In this document: positions 5,839 through 13,389 of the stretch, one piece after another
How the letters are laid out: every line of letters begins with the position of its first letter
How positions within the stretch are numbered: position 1 is the first letter of the stretch
Assembly: GCA_049281195.1 (NCBI GenBank)
Contig: JBAPRR010000376.1
Coordinates: forward strand, 1 to 14,290
Length of the DNA: 14,290 nucleotides
Direction of reading: 5' to 3'
From: JBAPRR01 sp049281195
Lineage (GTDB): Bacteria > Actinomycetota > Acidimicrobiia > Acidimicrobiales > CAVXTF01
Made by a program: the position numbers and the translations under genes
Notes under the pieces: model-generated
Told to the model about the DNA's origin: nothing
Database searches by the model: none
The model's input: only the letters and a program-made list of their open reading frames with translations

Positions 5839-6738
5839 GTGACTGATCAGATCACGACTCCGGGCGAAATAGGACCGGGGAATGGTCCGCTGCCGCTCCT
5901 CAAGGCGAGGTCTCCGGAAATCGGTGAGCGGGGCGTCGAGCTTTACGAAAGGGCGGCGCGCAAGGTGGGCGCCGCCTTCGGCCAGATCGGCGACGTGGCG
6001 GCGATGGTCCTCGACGCGACGTATGCCACCGGCGAGGCGTTGGTCCGCCGACGGTTTCCCTGGCCGGAGTTCTTCGTCCAGACCTGGTTTCTGATCTCGG
6101 TCACGTTCCTGCCGACGCTCTTGATATCGATCCCGTTCGGATTGGTGATCGTCCTCGAAGTCGGAGGGCTGGCGCAGCAGATCGGGGCCACGTCCATCGT
6201 GGGCGCGGTGGACTCCCTGGGGATCGTGGCGCAAGCTGCGCCGGTCATCACAGCAATCCTGCTATCAGGCGCCGGCGGTTCTGCGATCTGCGCCGACCTC
6301 GGAGCACGCACCATGCGCGACGAAATCGATGCCATGTGGGTAATGGCCGTCGACCCGATCGAGCGGCTCGTGGCCCCGAGGGTGCTAGCGACGATCATCG
6401 TGGCAATCCTGCTCAACGGGATCGTTGCATTCGCCGGGATCATGGCCGGGTACTTCTGTGCGGTGTACATCCTGCACACCAGCGCCGGAGGGTTCCTTGG
6501 GTCTTTTAGCGTGTTCGCCCAACCGTCGGACTTCTTCCAGTCGGAACTGAAGGCCGCCATCTTCGGCCTACTCGCAGCGGCGGTGGCCTCGCACCAAGGT
6601 CTGAGAGCCAAGCGGGGTCCGGCTGGCATAGGTGAGGCGGTCAACCGCTCCGTCGTCATCACCGGCATCTCGTTGTTCGTGCTCAACGTCCTCATCACCC
6701 AGATCTTCTACGTGATCACGCCACCGAAGGTCCTCTGA
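5839..6738 (+). CDS. yrbEA: YrbEA-type MlaE-family permease of an Mce lipid transporter
   Basis: This 299-residue integral membrane permease is the first subunit of the Mce importer. Hydrophobic segments lie at about residues 82-110, 126-155, 190-215 and 267-295. The MlaE/YrbE signature is present: SGAGGSAICADLGARTMRDEIDAMWVMAVDP followed by APRVLA, which corresponds to the conserved cytoplasmic coupling loop region facing the ATPase. A polar, partly amphipathic N-terminal extension of about 75 residues precedes the first membrane segment. In mycobacterial Mce complexes, YrbEA and YrbEB form a heterodimer under the MCE hexamer and are driven by MceG; that role is inferred here from family and order. 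It is the first gene of the operon, with a GTG start. The stop overlaps the next start (TGATG). Confidence 0.95.
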   Translation: MTDQITTPGEIGPGNGPLPLLKARSPEIGERGVELYERAARKVGAAFGQIGDVAAMVLDATYATGEALVRRRFPWPEFFVQTWFLISVTFLPTLLISIPFGLVIVLEVGGLAQQIGATSIVGAVDSLGIVAQAAPVITAILLSGAGGSAICADLGARTMRDEIDAMWVMAVDPIERLVAPRVLATIIVAILLNGIVAFAGIMAGYFCAVYILHTSAGGFLGSFSVFAQPSDFFQSELKAAIFGLLAAAVASHQGLRAKRGPAGIGEAVNRSVVITGISLFVLNVLITQIFYVITPPKVL

Positions 6739-7619
6739 TGGCTACCCGCCCCTCGGCCTTGCGTCCTTTTCAGGCAGTTGCGCAGCCGATCGTCGCGCGA
6801 AGCATCAACATCGCGACCCGGACCCACGACCAGTTTGAGATGTTCGGGCGGATCCTGTTCTTCGTCGTGCAGGTCGTTGCTTATATCCCATACACCCTGC
6901 GCCATTTCCGCAAGGAGGTCTGGCGGCAGTTAGGCGACATCACATTCGGGACCAGGATGGTGGCCGTGGTCGCCAGCACAGTCGTGGTGGCGTCACTGAT
7001 CACCGCCGTCGTCGGAGTCAACCTGGGAATCTCGGGTTTGCAGGGCCTCAACATCCTCGGTCTCGGACCGCTCGCCGGCGCGCTGTCGTCATTCGGCAAC
7101 ACCAGAGAGTTGGCGCCCCTGCTCACCGCCTTCGGCCTTGCGGCCCAGATGGGTTGCCGGTTCACCGCTCAGCTCGGGGCCATGCGGGTAGCCGAGGAAG
7201 TTGATGCCCTCGAGGTGATGTCGATCCCGTCTTTGCCTTACCTAATCACCACCAGGCTCATAGCAGCGCTCATCATGGTGGTACCGCTGTATCTCTTCTC
7301 CCTATCAGGCGCCTTTATCGCTTCGCAGATCACGGTTCTGTTCGTATCGAAGCAGGGCTCTGGCACTTACCTCCACTACTTCTATCTATTTCTCAGCCAC
7401 AAGGACGTTCTTCTGTCCGTGGTGAAGGTGATCGTGTTCTGCTTCATGATCACGATCGTCCATTGCTACTACGGCTATAACGCGACGGGTGGACCCGAGG
7501 GCGTCGGACGTGCCGCCGGCCGGGCCATTCGGGCGAGTGTCGTCGGTATTTCGATCCTCGACATGCTCATGACCTTTTGGTTCTGGGGACTGTCGACCCC
7601 CTTCCGTGTGTCGGGATGA
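6738..7619 (+). CDS. yrbEB: YrbEB-type MlaE-family permease of an Mce lipid transporter
   Basis: This 293-residue partner permease of YrbEA begins at ATG 6738, sharing one base with the yrbEA stop; GAAGG at 6726-6730 is a modest ribosome-binding site. Membrane segments are visible at about residues 74-100, 107-125, 172-200 and 225-245, with a last one near 265-285. The YrbE signature reads NTRELAPLLTAFGLAAQMGCRF then TAQLGAMRVAEEVDALEVM and SIPSLPYLITTRLIA. The TRELAP and EEVDALEVM elements are typical of YrbEB. The sequence differs enough from YrbEA to support a heterodimer, not a recent duplication. The ATG of mceA lies inside its stop codon region (ATGA), implying coupled translation. Confidence 0.95.
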   Translation: MATRPSALRPFQAVAQPIVARSINIATRTHDQFEMFGRILFFVVQVVAYIPYTLRHFRKEVWRQLGDITFGTRMVAVVASTVVVASLITAVVGVNLGISGLQGLNILGLGPLAGALSSFGNTRELAPLLTAFGLAAQMGCRFTAQLGAMRVAEEVDALEVMSIPSLPYLITTRLIAALIMVVPLYLFSLSGAFIASQITVLFVSKQGSGTYLHYFYLFLSHKDVLLSVVKVIVFCFMITIVHCYYGYNATGGPEGVGRAAGRAIRASVVGISILDMLMTFWFWGLSTPFRVSG

Positions 7620-8965
7620 CAATCGCGCCCCCCGCTCCGACCGCGGCTCCCGCCTATCGCGCCCCCCGGCAACCGGTCAGACACAAAACGCCGCGTTACG
7701 CGTGGTGGGGGGCATTGGCACTGGCCATCGCAGTGGCTGCCGGTGTGCTGGTTTTCGCCTCATTCGGTGGGGCGTTCGGCACTTTCGTCGTGGTGACTGC
7801 AGAGCTTCCGGCATCGTCTACCGCGGTCGCCCTCAACAGCCCCGTGGAGTACAAGAACGTGACGGTGGGGGAGGTCGTCAGCCAGGGAACCTCCATTCCG
7901 GGCGGCTTGGTCTCGATCACCCTGCACGTCAATCCGTCGATGCTTCACTCGATCCCGGCAAATGTGAGAGTCACAGTGGCCCCGGTGTCCTTCTTCGGTA
8001 ACGAGTACGTAGTCCTCGTGCCCCCGGCCCACCCTGAGACCGCAATACTTAGTTCGCGACAACAGATCCAGCCGATCGCGACTGGTCAGACGGCGTCGCT
8101 GCAGGCTCTTTTGAGTGACCTCGACCACTTGCTGATCGAGCTTCACCCCGGACAGCTCGATGCCGCCCTGACGTCCCTTGCGAGCGCGCTCGAGGGTCAG
8201 GGGACCTCGCTCGGGAAAAACCTCGTAGCCGGTAACAAGTATCTCAAGGGGATGTTGCCGCTCTGGCCGAAGCTGGTTGCCGACTTCGAGACATTCGACC
8301 CGGTGGCCAACTCCTTTGCTGCAGCCACGCCGAACCTGCTTCAAATTCTCGCCAACCAGACGGCCACGAGCAACACGATCACCAAATCAGCTTCTGCCGT
8401 CCGCAACGCGATTTCGGGTGGAAACAAGCTCGCGGGAGACGCCAACGAGCTTCTTGATGCCATTCAGTCGCCCTTTGCAATACTGACGGCCGACTCGGTT
8501 CCGTTTCTTCAGGATCTCTCCCAGAATCCGGACGAGATCGCCGAGTTGCTTTCCGGTTTGAACCAGTTCGCCAATGCCTTCGTGGCGGCCGAGGCTCACG
8601 GGCCCTATCTGTCGGTTACGGCGACGGTAAATGTGATCAATCCCGCCGATCTCGGCGTGGCGATCCTCGGCGGGACTCCGTCGACGTTGATCGACGCCAT
8701 CTCGGCGGGCTTGGGTAAGCAGTACGTCAACCCGCCCCTGTATACGGCAGCCGACTGTCCGCGCTTCGGTTCGCTCTCGAACTGCGCAGGTGTGAAGAGC
8801 GATCGAACAGATGCGGAAGTTACTCCGGAGGTCTTGCCTGCCGCGGCGGAGACCGAGGCTGTGAGCCAGATCTACCAGTCTGTGACCGGGCGGACTCCGG
8901 CCAACGCAACCGTCAGCACGCTTCTGCTTTCGCCTGTGCTGGAGGGGTTGGTGACTCGGTCATGA
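7616..8965 (+). CDS. mceA: MceA-type MCE family protein
   Basis: This encodes 449 residues from ATG 7616, which overlaps the yrbEB stop. A GTG 13 codons upstream is also open, but the ATGA overlap repeats at all later junctions and favours this start. A proline-rich cytoplasmic tail (1-28) precedes a membrane anchor (about 29-50). The MCE domain follows at about 57-137, with PVEYKNVTVGEVV and SFFGNEYVVLVPP as its core. A long Leu/Ala/Asn-rich helical region follows, expected to build the hydrophobic tunnel with the other Mce subunits. The tail after about 375 holds the only two cysteines (381 and 390) in a short loop, C-P-R-F-G-S-L-S-N-C, as in other MceA proteins. It acts outside the membrane as one of six hexamer subunits. 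Exact cargo (fatty acids, mycolates, sterols) is not readable. Confidence 0.93.
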   Translation: MTIAPPAPTAAPAYRAPRQPVRHKTPRYAWWGALALAIAVAAGVLVFASFGGAFGTFVVVTAELPASSTAVALNSPVEYKNVTVGEVVSQGTSIPGGLVSITLHVNPSMLHSIPANVRVTVAPVSFFGNEYVVLVPPAHPETAILSSRQQIQPIATGQTASLQALLSDLDHLLIELHPGQLDAALTSLASALEGQGTSLGKNLVAGNKYLKGMLPLWPKLVADFETFDPVANSFAAATPNLLQILANQTATSNTITKSASAVRNAISGGNKLAGDANELLDAIQSPFAILTADSVPFLQDLSQNPDEIAELLSGLNQFANAFVAAEAHGPYLSVTATVNVINPADLGVAILGGTPSTLIDAISAGLGKQYVNPPLYTAADCPRFGSLSNCAGVKSDRTDAEVTPEVLPAAAETEAVSQIYQSVTGRTPANATVSTLLLSPVLEGLVTRS

Positions 8966-10149
8966 CGCGCCGGGCCCCAACCGAGGCGCCGACGGACGGG
9001 ACTACCGGAAAAGGCCTGCGTCGCCGCCGCGAGCACACCGCGCACCATCGTCTTCCGGGCCTCAGATCAACCGTGGTGAAAGTGGTGTTGTTCACCGGCA
9101 TGTCGGCCATCATCACGTCGATAGTCCTCTATTCGCTGCTCGATATCGAGACGCACAGCACCGTCGGGTATTACGCCGACTTCAGCGACGTCTCTGGCCT
9201 GCAAGCCGGTGACACGGTCCGTATCGCCGGGGTCGAGGTAGGCAAAGTCGGCAGCGTGTCGGTGCATGGTCATCTCGCAAGGGTCTCCTTCAGCCTCGAG
9301 ACGAACCAGCACATCACGACGACGACGCGCGCCGCGATCCACTTCGCCAATCTCCTGGGTGAGCTCTACCTAGCCATCCTCCCTGGCCCACCTGGGGGAG
9401 CCCCGCTAAAGCCGGGGAGGGTAATCCCGGTGTCCCAGACCACTCCGGCCCTGAACCTCACCGCCGTGTTCGACGGCTTCCAGCCGCTGTTCTCCGCACT
9501 TTCTCCCTCCGCGGTCAATCAACTTGCTGAGTCGATCATCGATATCTTCCAGGGGGAAGGCGCGGCAACCTCGAGCATCATCTCCCAGGTCGCGACGATC
9601 ACCAACAATCTCGCCGATCGCCAACAGGTCATCGACGGACTACTGACGAGTTCGGCCAGCCTGTTGGACACCGTCGGTGCTCACGATGCCGACCTCGGCG
9701 ACCTGATCGGCAACCTCGACACGCTCGTGCGCGGTCTGGCCTCTTCGAAGTCCCAGATCGGGGGAGCCGTCAGCAACGTGAACACGCTGACAAACCTCGC
9801 CTCCCACTACTTCGCCGAGTCGCAGCCTCGGTTGAATCAGGACATCCAGGGACTGTCGACTGCGACGAAGTCGCTTGTAACCAACCAGTCACACATCAAC
9901 ACCCTTTTCGAGGGATTACCGGGTCTCCTGAACGCCGCGACGAAGATCCAGAGCAGTGGCAATTGGGTCCAGGCTTACGTCTGCGACCTGACCGTCAACC
10001 TGCTCGGCCGAGGAGGCGGCTCGGCTCCTCCGCTGAACATCTCGATCATCCCCGGTGTGTTTCCACCCGGGGGCGTGTACCCCGCGAACATCACCCTTCC
10101 GACTGGCGCGATCGGAAATCAGTCGGTGCACACGGCGGCCTGCTCATGA
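8962..10149 (+). CDS. mceB: MceB-type MCE family protein
   Basis: This encodes 395 residues from ATG 8962 (ATGA overlap with mceA). An Arg/His-rich N-terminus (19-30) leads to a membrane anchor at about 37-60. The MCE domain at about 67-145 shows the family hallmark FSDVSGLQAGDTVRIAGVEVGKV and LLGELYLAILPGP. Residues about 160-335 are helical, with repeated Leu/Ile/Val spacing and Asn/Gln/Ser between, as expected for the tunnel-forming region. The only two cysteines lie in the tail (341 in YVCDLTVNLL and 394 next to the C-terminus). A weak GGAGGGG sits about 15 bases upstream, so expression probably depends on coupling to mceA. Confidence 0.94.
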   Translation: MTRRAPTEAPTDGTTGKGLRRRREHTAHHRLPGLRSTVVKVVLFTGMSAIITSIVLYSLLDIETHSTVGYYADFSDVSGLQAGDTVRIAGVEVGKVGSVSVHGHLARVSFSLETNQHITTTTRAAIHFANLLGELYLAILPGPPGGAPLKPGRVIPVSQTTPALNLTAVFDGFQPLFSALSPSAVNQLAESIIDIFQGEGAATSSIISQVATITNNLADRQQVIDGLLTSSASLLDTVGAHDADLGDLIGNLDTLVRGLASSKSQIGGAVSNVNTLTNLASHYFAESQPRLNQDIQGLSTATKSLVTNQSHINTLFEGLPGLLNAATKIQSSGNWVQAYVCDLTVNLLGRGGGSAPPLNISIIPGVFPPGGVYPANITLPTGAIGNQSVHTAACS

Positions 10150-11165
10150 AGCACTTCCGCGAGCGCAACCTGCGTGTGATCGGTGTGTTGACCGTGGTGG
10201 TCCTCGTGGCGTTGGTATACGGCGGTCTGGAGTTCCAGAAGCTTCCACTGGTCAACAGCCAAACCACCTACTCGGCATACCTGAGCGATGCGGCCAACCT
10301 GGTTAACACGGACCAGATCTGGGTCTACGGCGTCAGCGTCGGCTCGGTCACCGGAATGAGGCTCGATGGTGACAAGGTCAAGGTGACCTTCACGGTCAAC
10401 CCCGGGCTCCACCTCGGATCGACCACCTCGGCGGCCGTCGAGGTACAAAACCCCATAGGCACCGAGGTGCTGAAGCTGACCCCGTCCGGGCCGGGGAGCC
10501 TCCACAGCACCATCCCCTTGTCACGGACATCGGTGCCGTTCACGCTGGTTGACGCTCTGTCTGGATTCAGCAACGAGATCCAGGGATACAACAAAGCGGC
10601 ACTGGAAAAATCCTTCGACGTCGTCTCTCAGAACTTGTCGGCCACCTCCGCGGCAGAAACTCAGGAGGCTTTCAAGGGCTTGGCGCGGCTGTCTGAGATC
10701 TTCGGAGGCCAGTCGGGCGACATAGCGTCGGTCATCAGCCAGGGCGCCGGCATCACTTCGATCCTTTCGCAACGCAGCGGTCAGCTCTTCAACCTTGTGG
10801 GGCAGGCCGACATCGTGCTCCAGGTGCTGGAGCAACGGCGGGCCGTGATCAAGTCCTTGCTCGATGGAACCGCCGCACTCAGCCACCAGCTGAGCCAGTT
10901 CCTTTCCACCAACAGCAGCCAGCTCACGACATTGTTCGACAACCTCCAATCGGTGTCCGCGGTCCTCGCCCAGAATGCTGACAACCTCGGCCGGGCGATA
11001 CCGCTGCTAGCGGGCCTGGCCAAGTACACCGCGAACTCCACTGGGTCAGGACCGTTCGTCGACGCGGCAGTGCCGACACTCCTCATCCCGGACAACGTCT
11101 TCGCGCAGTGTTCAGCGCGCAACGCCTTCCCGAGCGCCAATCCCCAGGTGGGGTGTCACCCATGA
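10146..11165 (+). CDS. mceC: MceC-type MCE family protein
   Basis: This encodes 339 residues from ATG 10146; the frame is open for 61 more codons upstream, but those lie inside mceB and the MKHFRERN start gives the ATGA overlap and a normal N-terminus. A membrane anchor (about 10-27) is followed by the MCE domain (about 38-118), with NLVNTDQIWVYGVSVGSVTG and NPIGTEVLKLTP. The usual G-x-x-V of the first loop is replaced by D-Q-I-W, a modest variation. The remainder is helical, ending with LLIPDNVFAQCSARNAFP and two cysteines only (322 and 337). No clear Shine-Dalgarno precedes it. Shorter than MceA and MceB, it is within the range of the family. Confidence 0.93.
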   Translation: MKHFRERNLRVIGVLTVVVLVALVYGGLEFQKLPLVNSQTTYSAYLSDAANLVNTDQIWVYGVSVGSVTGMRLDGDKVKVTFTVNPGLHLGSTTSAAVEVQNPIGTEVLKLTPSGPGSLHSTIPLSRTSVPFTLVDALSGFSNEIQGYNKAALEKSFDVVSQNLSATSAAETQEAFKGLARLSEIFGGQSGDIASVISQGAGITSILSQRSGQLFNLVGQADIVLQVLEQRRAVIKSLLDGTAALSHQLSQFLSTNSSQLTTLFDNLQSVSAVLAQNADNLGRAIPLLAGLAKYTANSTGSGPFVDAAVPTLLIPDNVFAQCSARNAFPSANPQVGCHP

Positions 11166-12325
11166 GACACATCTCGTCGCGGGTTCGGATGGTGGTAGCC
11201 GGTGTCGTCTCGATCTTGGCCGTAGCTGCCATTGCAATCGCACTCACGACCGGCGGCGCGTCGACCATGACCATCTCGGCGAGGTTTTCCACGGCGCCGG
11301 GGCTCTTTGTGGGCAACCAAGTCAAGATCCTCGGGATGCCCGTCGGTCGCGTCACAAGCGTGAAACCGGGGCCGACATACGTAACTGTGCAGATGGAAAT
11401 CCCCTCGTCGACGAAGATCCCCTTGGATGCTCAGGCGTTCATCATGGCCCCGAACATCATCAACGACCGCTTCGTCCAGCTCAATCCGCCGTACACGGGC
11501 GGCCCGACGATGCCGAACCACGGATTGATCCCCGAGTCGCGCAGCGCCGTACCGGTCTCGGTTGACCAGGTGATCGACAGTCTCGATCAGTTCGCACTCG
11601 CCCTGGGCCCAAACGGTGCCAACCAGCATGGTGCGCTCTCCAACCTCCTTCACAGCGCGGCCGTGGCATTTGGGTCCAATGGGTCTGCGCTGCACTCGAC
11701 ACTCCTCGATCTCGGGCAGCTTTTCGGTGCGTTGTCATCGAAAGGCCCCGACCTGACCGACTTGTTCGACAACCTCGGCAACCTCAGCAAGGTGGCATCC
11801 CAGTACACCGGCGTCTACCAGACATTCGCAAACGACCTGGCCGTCGTCAGCACCACTCTGGCGTCCGACGGGAGCGACCTCGGAGGCGCGCTTGCCAACC
11901 TGCAGCAGTTCCTGGGTCAGCTGGCGAGTTTCATCCACACCAACGCGAGCACCTTCGGGAGCAGCATTGACAACCTGAACGCCTTCGCCGGCGCGGTTGC
12001 CAAAGAGCAGGTCCAGATGGAGCAGGCGTGGGGGATCCTTCCCGTCGCGCTCCAGAACCTCAATTACGCCATCGACCCGACAACAGGGGCGCTCCGGGCG
12101 CGTCTCGACGGGGTGAAGAATTCGGACGCGTTAGCGCAGTCGGTATGCGGCGACCCGTTCCTCCACCTGTTGCCCCTTGTGTTCGATGCACAGAACGACA
12201 CCAAGGACGCCACTCTCGATCTCGGGTGTGGGCTGCAAGGACTGCTTACGGCTCTTCCTACCCCGCCCGGCGCATCGACAGGACCAAATATGTCGCTCAG
12301 CGCCATAGTCGGGAGGAGGGCATGA
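11162..12325 (+). CDS. mceD: MceD-type MCE family protein
   Basis: This encodes 387 residues from ATG 11162 (ATGA overlap; AGGTGGGG about 8 bases upstream). Membrane anchor at about 9-28; MCE domain at about 35-113 with TAPGLFVGNQVKILGMPVGRV and NIINDRFVQLNPPYTGG, the latter being the MceD-like form of the MCE loop. A helical region with FDNLGNLSKV-type repeats of Asn, Gly and Leu follows, then a tail containing SVCGDPFLHLL and LDLGCGLQG, which hold its only cysteines (329 and 356). It is the fourth Mce subunit in the standard order. Upstream in-frame codons back to 11108 overlap mceC and are unlikely to be used. Confidence 0.93.
   Translation: MRHISSRVRMVVAGVVSILAVAAIAIALTTGGASTMTISARFSTAPGLFVGNQVKILGMPVGRVTSVKPGPTYVTVQMEIPSSTKIPLDAQAFIMAPNIINDRFVQLNPPYTGGPTMPNHGLIPESRSAVPVSVDQVIDSLDQFALALGPNGANQHGALSNLLHSAAVAFGSNGSALHSTLLDLGQLFGALSSKGPDLTDLFDNLGNLSKVASQYTGVYQTFANDLAVVSTTLASDGSDLGGALANLQQFLGQLASFIHTNASTFGSSIDNLNAFAGAVAKEQVQMEQAWGILPVALQNLNYAIDPTTGALRARLDGVKNSDALAQSVCGDPFLHLLPLVFDAQNDTKDATLDLGCGLQGLLTALPTPPGASTGPNMSLSAIVGRRA
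12311..12320 (+). promoter_or_regulatory. Strong ribosome-binding site of mceE
   Basis: GGGAGGAGGG ends one base before the mceE ATG at 12322, with the GGAGG core about 5 bases from it. It is the best Shine-Dalgarno match among the mce genes and, with the lipoprotein signal that follows, fixes this start against in-frame upstream codons inside mceD. Confidence 0.6.
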
Positions 12326-13389
12326 CCCGGCGGTGGGCTCCTGTTCTGGTCATAGCCGGCGCCTTGTGCCTCGCCGGATGCGGGATCCACGGGGCCAGCT
12401 TGCAGTCGCTACCCAAGCTCGGAGAGGTCACCGGTCCGACTTATCCCATCTACGCCACTTTCTCCAACGTCCTCAATCTTCCTATCGAGGGCCAGGTGCG
12501 TGTGGGACCGCAAGTCGTGGGCGCGGTTACCGGTATCTCTGCCAGCGACTTCCAGGCTTCAGTCACGATGAAGATCGAGAAGAACGTGACGCTCCTCAAA
12601 GGAACCACTGCGCAAGTCCGCTTCGACAACCCCCTGGGCGACGAATACGTCTTACTCACCGCGCCGGCTGACACGCAGGCGCCGCACCTGCGGCCCGGAG
12701 CTGAGATACCGGAGTCCGACACCAGCACGGCACCCAGTGTCGAGGACACTCTCGGGGCACTGTCGTTGGTGCTGAACGGCGGCGGCATCAATCAGCTCCA
12801 GACGATCATCCACGAGCTCAACAACACGTTTACCGGCAACCAGCCGCAGATCCGGTCACTCCTCAGAACCGTGAACGCGGCCGTATCCAAACTCGCGGGA
12901 GGGCGTCAGGCGGTCGACGACTTCCTCGCGTCGGCCAGCAGCCTGACCCGGAAGCTCAACGGCAACGGCGGAGCTGGGGCGCAGACGATCGCCAAGGGGA
13001 TTTCGTCGATCGCTCCGGCGATAGGCGTCCTAACGAGCGAGAACACGTCTCTTGACTCCCTGTTCGGCGCCCTGTCCAATCTCGGCGCGGTGGGCTCGCA
13101 AATAGAGCAGCAAAGTGGCCAGAACGCGGTTGATGACGTGACAGCGCTCCTGCCTGTTGTCAATCAGCTCAACGGCGTGTCAGAGCAGCTGGGGCCGGTG
13201 CTCTCCGACCTCTCGCGCTTCGAGGCCGAGACGCCGAAAATCGCGCCAGGTGACTATGTGCAGGTGGGTGTTGTCGCGAACGTCATACTCCCCCCAGGGG
13301 ACTTCGCACCGAACATCAACCTCAGCGGCTCGGTGGCCGGCTCCGGCGCGCACGCGGTCACCGACCTTCTCGACGGGGGCCTTTCATGA
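12322..13389 (+). CDS. mceE: MceE-type MCE family lipoprotein
   Basis: This encodes 355 residues from ATG 12322. The N-terminus is a lipoprotein signal peptide: basic MTRR, a hydrophobic stretch and lipobox LAGC with Cys20 as the predicted lipidated residue. The other Mce proteins here have uncleaved anchors instead. The fifth Mce gene of actinobacterial operons (LprK in Mycobacterium tuberculosis mce1) is typically the lipoprotein, so position and signal agree. The MCE domain spans about 42-118 (ATFSNVLNLPIEGQVRVGPQVVGAVTG and DNPLGDEYVLLTAP). A long helical region follows (about 130-310), then a hydrophobic PPGDFAPNINLSG tail. There are no cysteines outside the signal region. The stop overlaps mceF (ATGA). 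Confidence 0.94.
   Translation: MTRRWAPVLVIAGALCLAGCGIHGASLQSLPKLGEVTGPTYPIYATFSNVLNLPIEGQVRVGPQVVGAVTGISASDFQASVTMKIEKNVTLLKGTTAQVRFDNPLGDEYVLLTAPADTQAPHLRPGAEIPESDTSTAPSVEDTLGALSLVLNGGGINQLQTIIHELNNTFTGNQPQIRSLLRTVNAAVSKLAGGRQAVDDFLASASSLTRKLNGNGGAGAQTIAKGISSIAPAIGVLTSENTSLDSLFGALSNLGAVGSQIEQQSGQNAVDDVTALLPVVNQLNGVSEQLGPVLSDLSRFEAETPKIAPGDYVQVGVVANVILPPGDFAPNINLSGSVAGSGAHAVTDLLDGGLS

Noticed and set aside
7577..7615. GTG-initiated 13-codon N-terminal extension of mceA
   Set aside because: It lies inside yrbEB and lacks a ribosome-binding site, whereas ATG 7616 gives the same ATGA overlap seen at every later mce junction.
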